Shown: one piece after another, positions 31,593 to 39,298 of the stretch
Layout: every line of letters begins with the position of its first letter
Position numbering within the stretch: position 1 is the stretch's first letter
Origin: a virus
IMG/VR virus record: IMGVR_UViG_3300022848_000022
Location: 1-39,298 of that record
Reading direction: 5' to 3' (one strand)
DNA: 39,298 nt
Program-made: the position numbers and the translations under genes
Notes under the pieces: model-generated
Told to the model about the DNA's origin: nothing
What the model saw: the letters and a program-made list of their open reading frames with translations, nothing else
Database searches by the model: none

Positions 31593-32151
31593 CCTCCAAT
31601 ACCTCCAATAAAAATTCTTCTCTGTCTGTGTTGCCGTCAAAGGCGTAGCCACATCTATCTGTTGCGTACTCGTCATACATGGGCGCGTCAGCCATGATAA
31701 GCGCTTTCTTGAGCTTGCATCGGTGGTGGTCTTTAATCGTGCACCCTTGACAGGTAGCGCCGGAGATTCCGACATATAGTTCTTCAAGCAAGGCGCGGTC
31801 AATCGTTTGCAGTTTGTCCAGGCGTCTAAGTTCCTCACGAACTTTTTTTATGTCACCTTTGGGCAGTGAAACGAGGTCGCATTCAGCGAGAGTTTTAACA
31901 GCGCGTTGGATTTGCGTCTTATCCATCCGGCTGAGCAGTTCGTAATTCGCCGCTGAAAGGTGGTAGCTTGCCGCTAGCAAGTGCCGTTGCTCCTTTTGAT
32001 TATAGAGACTGGTGTTGGGTATCAGGCCAATCACCTTATTCTCTACGTACCCCCCAAGGCAAAGCAGTGTTGTGATGAGTTCAAGCTCAAAGGCGTTAAA
32101 GTATTTCTTTAACTGCTTCGGTTGTCGCGTAGCTACATGGTTGTCATTCAT
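31570..32151 (-). CDS. DUF5651-like protein
   Basis: A 193-residue protein. The C-terminal third contains CQGCTIKDHHRC and a later RCGYAF, a cysteine pattern that probably binds metal and resembles DUF5651 phage proteins; I am moderately sure of that name. The N-terminal part is helical with Leu-rich stretches. GGAGGAG stands before ATG 32151. It lies in the leftward replication operon between two other unknown genes and overlaps the upstream gene by one base. Confidence 0.5.
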   Translation of the reverse strand: MNDNHVATRQPKQLKKYFNAFELELITTLLCLGGYVENKVIGLIPNTSLYNQKEQRHLLAASYHLSAANYELLSRMDKTQIQRAVKTLAECDLVSLPKGDIKKVREELRRLDKLQTIDRALLEELYVGISGATCQGCTIKDHHRCKLKKALIMADAPMYDEYATDRCGYAFDGNTDREEFLLEVLEDEDTKDI

Positions 32152-32540
32152 TAAAATTCTCCTCCCTCCGGTAAGTTACCAGCCTTCTTGTCTTCAATCC
32201 AGCCGGAGACAGTGACTTGTGCGTGCTTGCGCCGTGCATCGTTGTTAACAATCCAACCGCAAAGTCTTACTCTGTCCGGATTAAAGTACTGGTGTTTGTG
32301 CTTCCAAACGATTGAGCCTGATTCGGCAAGCTGCATAATATACTCAATGTCCTCGTCCGTCTCCGGCTCCATAGGTAGCAGGTAATGGCAAAGGTCTTCT
32401 AATTCCTTACTCTCAAAGCAAGCCATGAGGTAGGTCATTAGGATGGTGTCAATAAATAACTCCTGGTGTTTTATCATTCCTTCGAGCGGTTGGCTCCTAT
32501 AGTCTACAATCTTTTTTAAAAGATAATCAATGTCTGGCAC
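32151..32540 (-). CDS. hypothetical protein, 129 aa
   Basis: A 129-residue, slightly acidic protein with a GTG start at 32540 preceded by GGAGG eight bases upstream. Its N-terminal half is helical; the C-terminal half has WKHKHQYFNPDRVRLCGWI. No family was recognised. It directly follows the primase-helicase gene. Confidence 0.6.
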   Translation of the reverse strand: MPDIDYLLKKIVDYRSQPLEGMIKHQELFIDTILMTYLMACFESKELEDLCHYLLPMEPETDEDIEYIMQLAESGSIVWKHKHQYFNPDRVRLCGWIVNNDARRKHAQVTVSGWIEDKKAGNLPEGGEF

Positions 32541-35033
32541 CTAGTTAACCTCCTTAGCAAATTTGACTCTGTGTCCACGCACCACATGTCCGGCCATCTT
32601 TGGGTGTCTTGATGTGCCGGGTTCAATAATTCCGCAGTCCTTTAGCTGGCTGAGCACTGCTGTCCGGCTCAAACATATATCCTTAGCGAACGCATCGAAT
32701 GCGCTGTTAATCAAGAATATATGAGAATCCCCGGTCCACCCAAGCAAATCTCTCACGGTACCGGTTTCTGTGATGAACGGAATCCGTGAGGAGTTCTTTG
32801 CTAGCCAGTCATAAAAAGCATCAGGCACCTGCTCTATGATGGGTACCTTGATAGCCTCGTAGCCGTAGATGGCGTCCAGAAAGTCAGATAGCTTGCTAGG
32901 CTTTTCCCTCAAGTGCATGGATAATATTTCGTCAGCCAGAACTATTGCTGTTAAGTTTGCTGTGTGTTGGTTAACAGCTCCCCTATAACGTTTCATATGC
33001 TCTCTCACTTGCTCGTTGAGCACCTTGAATCTCTCTTTGATTTGACCCCGGAAGCGTTGCACATAATCAATATAGATTGGGCCTATGTGACCGTAGTTAT
33101 CCGACAGCATAGCGTACATTGCATCCGCTTTGCTCTGGTCTTCGAACGGTGCGCCATAGGCTTCTAGTACACGTGTTCGGATCCCCTGCAGGTTACTCTT
33201 GTCCGTGAGTGGAAACTCGCCGGAGGTAACGAAGCATAAACGCCATGAATCGACGGGTACGCTCTCAAGCCTTACGTTCGAACGTGCCTTTGACACCCCT
33301 TGAATGAGCTTGTATATCTCATTAACAAACTTCTCTTTTTCAAACTCGTTGAGCATTTGATATTCGTCCAGGCATAAGCCGATATCGTTGTGCTGCGCTG
33401 CTGCTCTTTCTAATCCAGTGATGGTCGAATTGAATGTCCGGATAACCTTTTCCGGATCACCATACAGGGAACAGGCCAGCTTTTGAGCGCAGGTCTTGCC
33501 TACCCCGGATTGATGGTTGAACATGTGAAAGAAGAATGAGCGCAGGTTAAGTATCTTGAGTAGTGCGCTGGATGCGTACGCAGCCATGACCGCGCGAACA
33601 AAGTAGTTTTTCCTCGCGTCCACCGCTCCTGCTACCCACGTACTAATATCTCCAGATGCTTCATATCCGGCAAACAGGTTAGTATCAACACACGCATCCG
33701 CTGACATTTTGAGTGGCACGAACTCACGCATGTTGTTGCTCCACCCTCCGCGCTGGTACTGCGTCTTGTAAGGCGTCTCAGGGTTGTAACGGAGCAAGTC
33801 ACACATGAAGTTGGCTAATCGCTTTGAACTGCTCTCGGACACGTCAAGCCCCCTATCAGCGAGTTCAAGTATCTTGCGTCCGGACACGACATCCCCTCGT
33901 TTCACAGTCGTGTATATCCACCCTTTGATATGGTGCCGGAAGCAAAGTCGTACATACTCTAAGCCGGAATCATCCGTGAGGATAGCGTCAATGCAGATAG
34001 GTGTGCTTGTTACCAGCTTTGCGCTACCGTCCTCGTCGTAGCAGTAGATGCCACGCTTGGTGAAGGTGTAGCCGTTAGGCGTGTTGAAGGCAACAGGGCA
34101 GTCGTGTGATTTGCGTGCAAGCTCGTTGCGCTCCACCAGCACGGCTCCTGCCATCACCTTGTCCCAATTTTCTTTAAAGTTAATGCACTGCAGGTGCATG
34201 TCGGAAGGATCCTTGTATCCGATTGCAGCCGATGAAAGGCGATATACCTTTACATCAGACGCCCAAGCAGCACTGGCAATATCCCTGAAGAAATGCTCTC
34301 CGGCATCCTGCTTTTCGTCCGGTGGTTCGACTAATACATACACGTTCTTGACGTGCGGTATAACCTTTACAAAGTCTTTGTTGAATGCCGTTGCTCCGGG
34401 TACACCATATGCCGGAACTCGGTGGTGCCATAAGGTATGACAGTCTGACTCACCTTCGACAAAGACGATGCTCTCAGAGTTCTTGTTTAGGTCCAGCCAT
34501 AGGCCATAGAGAGAGACAACATTCTTTTCGTCCCACCCAAACTTGGGCCGTCCTTCAGTCCGGTATCTAACTGCAGTAACGACACCCTCCGGATTCATGT
34601 ATGGCATGGCAACGCAGTGTAGTTTCCACTGAGGATGCACCTTGTCTGTTACCGCCAGCGACATGAGGAATTCTGGTGGTATCTTCTTCATGTTGGAGTA
34701 GCCAGTCAGGGAGAGTGCTTCACGTGCGGAACGACTCTTCTTTTTCTTTGGCTCGTCAATGACTCCACCAAGCGCCATAACATGTTTAAATGCATCACCT
34801 GCAGAGAGATTAAGTACCTTCTCGAATATCTGGTGCCCGTTGCCAGTGCAAAGACAGGCTCCACGACATTGCCACATACCATTCTTACCGTTGAAGGTGA
34901 ATGATGCGTGTTTATCATCATGCCCAGGTATCGGGCACGACATAGAGTAGTTGTCTCCGGTTGATTTTTTAGGCTTGCCCCAGGCAGCGAAAACATCTAC
35001 CCAGTTAATGTGTAGCGCGTCATAGGCAGCCAT
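32541..35033 (-). CDS. primase-helicase with zinc finger, TOPRIM and ATPase domains
   Basis: An 830-residue protein. The N-terminus has a CHC2-type zinc finger (Cys33, His38, Cys56, Cys60/62), followed by a TOPRIM-like part with VFVEGESDCHTL and VYVLVEPPDE. The C-terminal half resembles DUF927: Walker A HQSGVGKTCAQ and Walker B LCLDEYQ. It would make primers and unwind DNA at the fork, as the T7 gp4 type does. GGGGGTG precedes ATG 35033. A few genes upstream in the same operon are the candidate binding protein and the SNF2-type helicase. Confidence 0.8.
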   Translation of the reverse strand: MAAYDALHINWVDVFAAWGKPKKSTGDNYSMSCPIPGHDDKHASFTFNGKNGMWQCRGACLCTGNGHQIFEKVLNLSAGDAFKHVMALGGVIDEPKKKKSRSAREALSLTGYSNMKKIPPEFLMSLAVTDKVHPQWKLHCVAMPYMNPEGVVTAVRYRTEGRPKFGWDEKNVVSLYGLWLDLNKNSESIVFVEGESDCHTLWHHRVPAYGVPGATAFNKDFVKVIPHVKNVYVLVEPPDEKQDAGEHFFRDIASAAWASDVKVYRLSSAAIGYKDPSDMHLQCINFKENWDKVMAGAVLVERNELARKSHDCPVAFNTPNGYTFTKRGIYCYDEDGSAKLVTSTPICIDAILTDDSGLEYVRLCFRHHIKGWIYTTVKRGDVVSGRKILELADRGLDVSESSSKRLANFMCDLLRYNPETPYKTQYQRGGWSNNMREFVPLKMSADACVDTNLFAGYEASGDISTWVAGAVDARKNYFVRAVMAAYASSALLKILNLRSFFFHMFNHQSGVGKTCAQKLACSLYGDPEKVIRTFNSTITGLERAAAQHNDIGLCLDEYQMLNEFEKEKFVNEIYKLIQGVSKARSNVRLESVPVDSWRLCFVTSGEFPLTDKSNLQGIRTRVLEAYGAPFEDQSKADAMYAMLSDNYGHIGPIYIDYVQRFRGQIKERFKVLNEQVREHMKRYRGAVNQHTANLTAIVLADEILSMHLREKPSKLSDFLDAIYGYEAIKVPIIEQVPDAFYDWLAKNSSRIPFITETGTVRDLLGWTGDSHIFLINSAFDAFAKDICLSRTAVLSQLKDCGIIEPGTSRHPKMAGHVVRGHRVKFAKEVN

Positions 35034-35045
35034 CGGCTCACCCCC

Positions 35046-35846
35046 TTAACCGTTTGATAGGAGTTGCTTGATGGCCATCTTTTGACTATAGAAATCAATC
35101 GCTGCATCCCGCTCATGCTCCGGACCAATCTCAAACTTAGCTTTGCAGAACTCTGCACCGCCGGATGACTTACCCAGAAACAACGTGACAGTCGCCTGAA
35201 ATTGAAACGGGTTCTTTCTTCGACCGATGAACGCATTTAAAAAGCTTTGGTATGCATTTAAGCTGGTGGGTGGAACATCCAAGATGTAGGGCATTGATTG
35301 CCCAGCCGGACAGAAATACACTCTGATTCGATTTGTACACGCCTTATGCCCGTCAACAAACTGGTTTAAAGGGCATGTCTCACACTCTATTTCGTTGCCA
35401 GTGATGCGCTCAATCCCTGTCTCGCCATCCTGACTTGCGCAATCCGGTGCCTTTTCATCCTCCGGCTTCTTATCAGCAAACGGAACTTTGTAATAAGCAT
35501 TTGTCCGGTGGTGGTGCAGGATGGTGCCTTTAAGCTCAGTGAGGGCAACGCCATCCACCATGAACACTGTTGTTGTTCCTTGAGGGAACTTAATCGTCGG
35601 GTACCTGGCTTCTACACCGTTGAGCAAATCGTCCATGTTAAAGGCTAGTGGATCGAAAGGGATAGCAAGCTCTGTAGGGTTTGCATCCTCGCTAGGTGTC
35701 GCTTGATTTTTAAGCTCTCCCACCGAGCAAACCTCTTGCGCCTTAATTTCTTCGGGAACTGGCAGCGTTGCTTGTGGTTTTTCGCTTTTGGCTTTAAGGT
35801 CAACGGAAGACCCGAGACCGAGCGTGTCTAGTTTGCTGGTATCCAT
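35046..35846 (-). CDS. putative single-stranded DNA-binding-like protein
   Basis: A 266-residue protein with a flexible acidic N-terminus (about 70 residues) and a central part with CASQDGETG, CETCPLNQF and ACTNRIRVYF, four cysteines that likely bind zinc. This layout is seen in phage DNA-binding proteins encoded next to primase genes, but the family is not certain. GGAGGG precedes ATG 35846. The operon position, directly before the primase-helicase, supports a replication or recombination role. Confidence 0.45.
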   Translation of the reverse strand: MDTSKLDTLGLGSSVDLKAKSEKPQATLPVPEEIKAQEVCSVGELKNQATPSEDANPTELAIPFDPLAFNMDDLLNGVEARYPTIKFPQGTTTVFMVDGVALTELKGTILHHHRTNAYYKVPFADKKPEDEKAPDCASQDGETGIERITGNEIECETCPLNQFVDGHKACTNRIRVYFCPAGQSMPYILDVPPTSLNAYQSFLNAFIGRRKNPFQFQATVTLFLGKSSGGAEFCKAKFEIGPEHERDAAIDFYSQKMAIKQLLSNG

Positions 35847-35848
35847 AG

Positions 35849-36241
35849 TTAGTTCCCTCCGGTTCGTCTGAGTGATACCGTGCTTACCTCGTGCACGTTG
35901 AGCTTGCTAGTTATCTCTCTAAGGTCTTGATTGTCTTTTATTTCTTCGTACAGACCGCTCAAAGCCCTGTAATGCACAGTCTCTTTGATTAAGTCTCCGT
36001 ACTTATGAGCCTTGAGTTGCGTCAACAACTCAGGCTCATATTCTTTTTTCATCGTGCAGTAGCGCTTAGTCTCCGGCTTCACCGTGAAGCCATGTCGGGT
36101 TATTGATTGTGTGTCAGTTAGGACCATCGTAAGGTTGAGCTGCTTCTTCAGGTCTTCTAGTCTTCCTTCTCTTTTTTTGAGGTTGTCTTTGGTTTTTTTG
36201 ATTCGTTCTGTGAGTCTAACAATTTCTTTAATGGCGTCCAT
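35849..36241 (-). CDS. coiled-coil protein, 130 aa
   Basis: The first 40 residues form a charged coiled coil (RLTERIKKTKDNLKKREGRL), followed by RHGFTVKPETKRYC and a helical end. Host nuclease inhibitors of the Gam type have such helices, but this match is weak. GGAGGG lies six bases before ATG 36241. Its 5' end overlaps the upstream gene by 85 bases in another frame. Confidence 0.55.
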   Translation of the reverse strand: MDAIKEIVRLTERIKKTKDNLKKREGRLEDLKKQLNLTMVLTDTQSITRHGFTVKPETKRYCTMKKEYEPELLTQLKAHKYGDLIKETVHYRALSGLYEEIKDNQDLREITSKLNVHEVSTVSLRRTGGN

Positions 36242-36474
36242 TCCATACCCTCCGTCTCTGGATTAAACACAAACACGTTGTTCTCAGCATCAAGCTCTTT
36301 ATACAGCTTTCTTTTGAGCGCCTTGAAGTACTGCAGGTTTTCTTTGACTTGCTCAAGGCTCTTCTCGATATTTTCAATCTTCCCGGTAATCCCGTTGATG
36401 GACTCAATTACTTGTAACGGGGAATTTGCCATAATCTCTTGCACCTGCGTGTCTAAATCCTTCTTTTCACCCAT
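36157..36474 (-). CDS. coiled-coil hypothetical protein, 105 aa
   Basis: A helical protein with IEKSLEQVKENLQYFKALKR heptads and a Lys-rich C-terminus. ATG 36474, with GGAGTG seven bases upstream, is chosen over TTG 36480. It overlaps the next gene by 85 bases, so two frames are read there. The function is unknown. Confidence 0.55.
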   Translation of the reverse strand: MGEKKDLDTQVQEIMANSPLQVIESINGITGKIENIEKSLEQVKENLQYFKALKRKLYKELDAENNVFVFNPETEGMEWTPLKKLLDSQNESKKPKTTSKKEKED

Positions 36475-36480
36475 GCTCAA

Positions 36481-36732
36481 TCACTCCATTTCTGAACGTA
36501 AATGTTCCAGTGCCGCTTCGACACTGGTTAATACACTGCTAAAGACTTGATGCTCATAGTCCGATAGTTCCTCAGCCGAACGCCTGTATAGCTGGTTGAG
36601 TCCTAGTAAGCTGGATTCCAGAGCATCGACGAATGGCAACAAGGATGCCTTCTTCTCGCTGTAGTACTCAAGTGCAATGTCAACATCGTGGTGCCTATCC
36701 TCAAGCGTTGCCACAATATCTTCATTCTTCAT
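36481..36732 (-). CDS. hypothetical helical protein, 83 aa
   Basis: A short acidic helical protein. ATG 36732 follows AAGGAG after ten bases; the TTG at 36738 is an alternative. It starts inside the end of the helicase gene. No family was recognised. Confidence 0.55.
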   Translation of the reverse strand: MKNEDIVATLEDRHHDVDIALEYYSEKKASLLPFVDALESSLLGLNQLYRRSAEELSDYEHQVFSSVLTSVEAALEHLRSEME

Positions 36733-38218
36733 CGGCAAACATCTCCTTCATGGCTGTTATAGACCGCGCAACATCTTGCTTGTTTTGCACGGTGTTATAA
36801 ACATGTTCGTCATAGCTATCAACAGTCGTCAAAAAGTACGAAGTGACCATACTCTCTTGACCAATGCGCCACATACGATATTCGGCTTGTTCTTTCTCTA
36901 CGAACTTAAACGATAAACTGTAAAAGATAGATGCCGTGCCTTTGGTAAGCGTTATACCCGTTCCGGCAACGGAGGTTTGACAAACTAGGCAATCGATGTT
37001 GCCTTTCTGAAATTCGTCTATTAAATATTGTCTCTTATCTGGCTTCGTTTGTCCATAAAAGGCGTGAGCATTTATACCCATCCGATTACAAAAATCAATT
37101 AAGCCGTCCACTTCAGCCGTGAACTGACAGAACACAGCGAACTTGATTTGTTGCTCATGTAATTCACGTGCCAGGCTAATGAATCCTTCAATCTTTGACG
37201 TGTTCCCAAGCTTCCAAGCGTCCGGCTCCTCCTCGTCCGGAACAAACCCCCCAAGGAATCGCCGGAGTTTGGTGGCTAGCGTCAAAGCCCCTGCCTGATC
37301 GCCGGAGCTAATAGCTCTGATACCTTCTCGCTTGATAGCCTCCATCACTGCCCTGTCAGGCTCTTTCATAGTCACCGGAACAACTACGGTCCGGTACGGT
37401 GGCATGTCAACAACGTCAGCAAGTTCAAGGACCACTGCGTTAGCGTGGAACTTCGCGTATAGCTCAGCTAAATTGCGATACCCTACTTGCTCATAGTGGA
37501 ACTTACCTTTCATTTTGGGCGATCTAAAAGGCACCCTGATGCACCTAACATGCCTCGCTTTAAAAGCCGTGTAGGATGGGTGGAATACCGTATCGTCGAT
37601 GAACTTGTATACGCTCCAAAGGTTAAGCGGAGTGTTCTGGATTGGTGTGCCGGACAAACCAAGCCGATACTTTGCAGTAAGGGCTATTATGTGCAGTGCT
37701 TTTGATTGATTGCTGTCGGGAGTTCCAAGCGCGTGAACCTCATCACAAATCACCATGTCCGGCTTCCAGTGCTCAATAAAGTGTGCCGGATGAACAGTAA
37801 CTTGCTTACTCACCGTCTTTTTGCCGTCCACAATCACTTCTGTTTCGACCGTCTCCTTGCGCCAGCACGATTCGTAGTTGACAACGACCATGCCAGTTTC
37901 GGGCAACGACTCAATCCACTTTGGCTTTTTGAAACGTTTTATATTAATCGCATCAACAGGCTCACGCATCAAGCCCTGCTCATACCACTTTACAAGCTCT
38001 CTAGTCCACGCATCGACAACTGCATTAGGGCATACGACTAAGACACGGGCTACGTTGTCCATGTCCATTAGTCGTTGCATTGACGCTATTGCCATTAAGG
38101 TTTTACCACTGCCCATTTTGGCTGCATACAGCCACTGCTTACCGTTGTTGTATCGCTCTATCGTCTCATTGACTATACTGCTCTGATAGTTCTTTAGCTT
38201 CAGCGTCGGTGCAGTCAT
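36722..38218 (-). CDS. SNF2/DEAD-like superfamily 2 helicase
   Basis: A 498-residue protein with the superfamily 2 motifs in order: Walker A AKMGSGKTL (about residue 34), VLVVCPNAV, DEVHALG (motif II), LSGTPIQN (motif III), KFAVFCQFTAEVD and TGITLTKG, and YRMWRIGQ (motif VI). This matches SNF2-type helicases common in phages of Gram-positive hosts. It may act in replication start, recombination or removing proteins from DNA. It belongs to the leftward operon; AAAGGGG precedes ATG 38218. Confidence 0.85.
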   Translation of the reverse strand: MTAPTLKLKNYQSSIVNETIERYNNGKQWLYAAKMGSGKTLMAIASMQRLMDMDNVARVLVVCPNAVVDAWTRELVKWYEQGLMREPVDAINIKRFKKPKWIESLPETGMVVVNYESCWRKETVETEVIVDGKKTVSKQVTVHPAHFIEHWKPDMVICDEVHALGTPDSNQSKALHIIALTAKYRLGLSGTPIQNTPLNLWSVYKFIDDTVFHPSYTAFKARHVRCIRVPFRSPKMKGKFHYEQVGYRNLAELYAKFHANAVVLELADVVDMPPYRTVVVPVTMKEPDRAVMEAIKREGIRAISSGDQAGALTLATKLRRFLGGFVPDEEEPDAWKLGNTSKIEGFISLARELHEQQIKFAVFCQFTAEVDGLIDFCNRMGINAHAFYGQTKPDKRQYLIDEFQKGNIDCLVCQTSVAGTGITLTKGTASIFYSLSFKFVEKEQAEYRMWRIGQESMVTSYFLTTVDSYDEHVYNTVQNKQDVARSITAMKEMFADEE

Positions 38219-38375
38219 AACCTAGCCCCTTTAGTAGTTCGCTCATTTTGTCGTCAATTAAGTCACTTTGTCCGGTATAGTGCGTGTTACTTTCAAGGAA
38301 ATCAGCAATCATTTTAACTGTTTTCCACTTCAAGTAAATCGTGTTCTTGTGCGTTACCTTCGTGTTTCGTTTCAT
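38166..38375 (-). CDS. small hypothetical protein, 69 aa
   Basis: AAGGAG seven bases before ATG 38375 supports the start. The protein is basic at the N-terminus (MKRNTKVTHKN) and acidic at the end. It overlaps the helicase gene by 53 bases and the upstream gene by 62 bases, in other frames. No family was recognised. Confidence 0.55.
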   Translation of the reverse strand: MKRNTKVTHKNTIYLKWKTVKMIADFLESNTHYTGQSDLIDDKMSELLKGLGYDCTDAEAKELSEQYSQ

Positions 38376-38865
38376 GGTATTTCTCCTTCGCTAATATCTT
38401 CAAGGTTACGTTCGGTCCGAATACTTTTTTCATGGCGTTCTGTGCGTTGTCATGTGAGAGTAACGATGAGTCCATGTCGATTTGCTTCTTCGCCAACACG
38501 CGCCACGCAAGGCACTTGACGTGATTGCTAAGGTTCGGGTTAAACTCTATGTCGCGCATTGTGACGCGCTTTATATGCCTTGCCAGTCCACATTGATTTT
38601 CGTAGGCATATCGGATAGTTAATTCTATTTCCGGTGTCATGTCGGGCGCGTGAGCGGTCATCCTGGCTTCGAATACAGCCGGAGAAATCAACCTGCCAGC
38701 ACCCGACACGCTTGAACCGGATAGTAAGGTGTATACATTCTGTGCAAGCCGTGAGTCAGGATGCAATTTGAGTAGGTCTGAGTAGTAGTCGTGTAGTTCT
38801 GAACGCGTGTAGTTCCAGTCGTGCATGGTCAAAAACTCCAATGCAAGGTCTTCCACTAAGCTCAT
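38314..38865 (-). CDS. hypothetical protein, 183 aa
   Basis: The open frame reaches 38961, but ATG 38865 with AGGCGGTG upstream is the better start, because the extra residues cover the promoter and hairpin region. The protein has a helical N-terminus (SLVEDLALEFLTMHDW) and a middle with SSVSGAGRLISPAVFEARM. I recognise no domain. Confidence 0.6.
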   Translation of the reverse strand: MSLVEDLALEFLTMHDWNYTRSELHDYYSDLLKLHPDSRLAQNVYTLLSGSSVSGAGRLISPAVFEARMTAHAPDMTPEIELTIRYAYENQCGLARHIKRVTMRDIEFNPNLSNHVKCLAWRVLAKKQIDMDSSLLSHDNAQNAMKKVFGPNVTLKILAKEKYHETKHEGNAQEHDLLEVENS

Positions 38866-38881
38866 AACGTCACCGCCTATT

Positions 38882-38933
38882 TTAAAAAATATCGAGCGCC
38901 TAAAATAATACCATAACTTTAGGCGCTCGACAA
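38882..38933 (-). promoter_or_regulatory. promoter embedded in a 39-bp palindrome, possibly also a terminator
   Basis: On the minus strand TTGTCG (38933-38928), 17 bases and TATTAT (38910-38905) form a promoter. Perfect 13-bp arms (38892-38904 and 38918-38930, TCGAGCGCCTAAA) enclose the -10 and overlap the -35. After the second arm a TATTTTTT run follows, so the same DNA may end the upstream transcript and restart under control of a bound regulator. Confidence 0.55.
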
Positions 38934-38935
38934 CT

Positions 38936-39181
38936 CTATTTATACTCGAACAATACGGCAAATCCAGCAGGGTTCAGAGATAACGTTGCTTTGTTCTCAA
39001 CCGTATCATAAACGTCATTGCTTCTTTTTATAATGTCGTTCCAGCCGGATATAAATAATGCTACTTCGCTGAACTCCTCGATTGAAAGCTTCACATTCCC
39101 ACGGTATATCTTTGTGTTATTTTCATCTTTCATGCAATCCCAAAGCCCCAAGGCTCTAATAGCTATCGGTGCTAATCGCAT
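38936..39181 (-). CDS. hypothetical protein, 81 aa
   Basis: A small protein whose ATG lies in a 10-base overlap with the previous leftward gene; GGTGGTG serves as ribosome site. It has mixed charge and no cysteine motif. Its stop lies six bases before the palindrome that may terminate the transcript. Confidence 0.6.
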   Translation of the reverse strand: MRLAPIAIRALGLWDCMKDENNTKIYRGNVKLSIEEFSEVALFISGWNDIIKRSNDVYDTVENKATLSLNPAGFAVLFEYK

Positions 39182-39298
39182 AGCATCACCACCGGATGAA
39201 GCGCTATCCGCTCATAGATTTTAAGGGCTTGTATATCCATGTCATCAAGCGACGCATGCCCCCCCTTACCATCACGCTTAGTGATAAAGAAATCACCG
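39172..39298 (-). CDS. C-terminal end of a hypothetical protein, cut by window edge
   Basis: The last 41 codons and stop of a leftward gene (reading GDFFITKRDGKGGHASL, ending HPVVMLCD). The frame is open to the window edge. A C7 run near 39257-39266 is a possible indel site. It could be the tail of the gene whose first 84 codons lie at 1-252 if the molecule is circular, but the frames do not match when the ends are joined directly. Confidence 0.6.
   Translation of the reverse strand, partial: GDFFITKRDGKGGHASLDDMDIQALKIYERIALHPVVMLCD

Noticed and set aside
35849-36241. Gam-like host nuclease inhibitor
   Set aside because: The coiled coil and size are compatible, but no specific motif supports it, so it is left as a coiled-coil protein.

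Overview
The window is most of the genome of a tailed phage (podovirus-like head and tail genes) that infects, or is carried by, a Bacillota (Firmicutes) host. The host guess rests on very strong AGGAGG-type ribosome binding sites, some GTG/TTG starts, a RepL-like winged-helix protein, a tail-fibre N-terminus of a kind common in Bacillota phages, and an ISAs1-family insertion that contains a piece of a type I-C-like CRISPR repeat. No integrase, repressor or DNA polymerase was seen. The phage may use host DnaA and the host polymerase, or those genes may lie outside the window.

Layout. (1) 1-252: start of a leftward gene. It is fed by a strong leftward promoter (324-352) with an operator-like palindrome in its spacer. 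(2) 253-1719: a long gene-free control region with a cluster of TGTTACA motifs, palindromes, five 11-bp iteron-like repeats, a C-rich strand-biased tract and a rightward promoter. (3) 1720-4297: a tightly packed rightward early operon, including a DUF7694-like protein and a Tad2-like (DUF2829) Thoeris anti-defence candidate. It ends in a bidirectional terminator. (4) 4359-5467: two leftward genes of unknown function, divergent from a rightward promoter and an odd tRNA-like gene (5547-5618). (5) 5690-8201: small rightward genes around a second gene-free region (6597-7215). That region has three perfect DnaA boxes on a 12-bp period and a nearly identical 253-bp tandem duplication upstream of the RepL-like gene, so it is a likely replication origin. 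(6) 8304-10368: tail fibre and receptor-binding-like genes. (7) 10456-11878: an ISAs1-family element with a 10-bp target duplication, inserted in a hairpin. Its transposase is broken by a 68-bp insertion. (8) 12080-29810: the rightward late module: unknown gene, small and large terminase, membrane peptide, portal, scaffold, coat, decoration, head-tail adaptor, tail nozzle, ejection proteins and holin candidate. (9) 29887-39298: a long leftward operon: amidase, tiny membrane peptide, PDDEXK nuclease, zinc proteins, primase-helicase, candidate DNA-binding protein, coiled-coil proteins, SNF2-type helicase and small unknown genes.

The leftward operon probably starts at the 324-352 promoter if the molecule is circular or permuted, because leftward partial genes lie at both window ends. 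A direct join of the two ends does not keep the reading frame, so this is not proven.

The most unusual observation is the 68-bp insertion in the transposase. A 36-bp segment, made of the last 25 nt of a type I-C-like CRISPR repeat plus 11 nt, is flanked by an exact 32-bp duplication of the transposase sequence. These lengths match one spacer and one repeat of a type I-C array. The duplicated target itself carries GTCG, TGGG and GAAAC in repeat-like order. This is what an off-target Cas1-Cas2 spacer integration (a neo-CRISPR unit) into a mobile element would look like. An assembly chimera is the main alternative.
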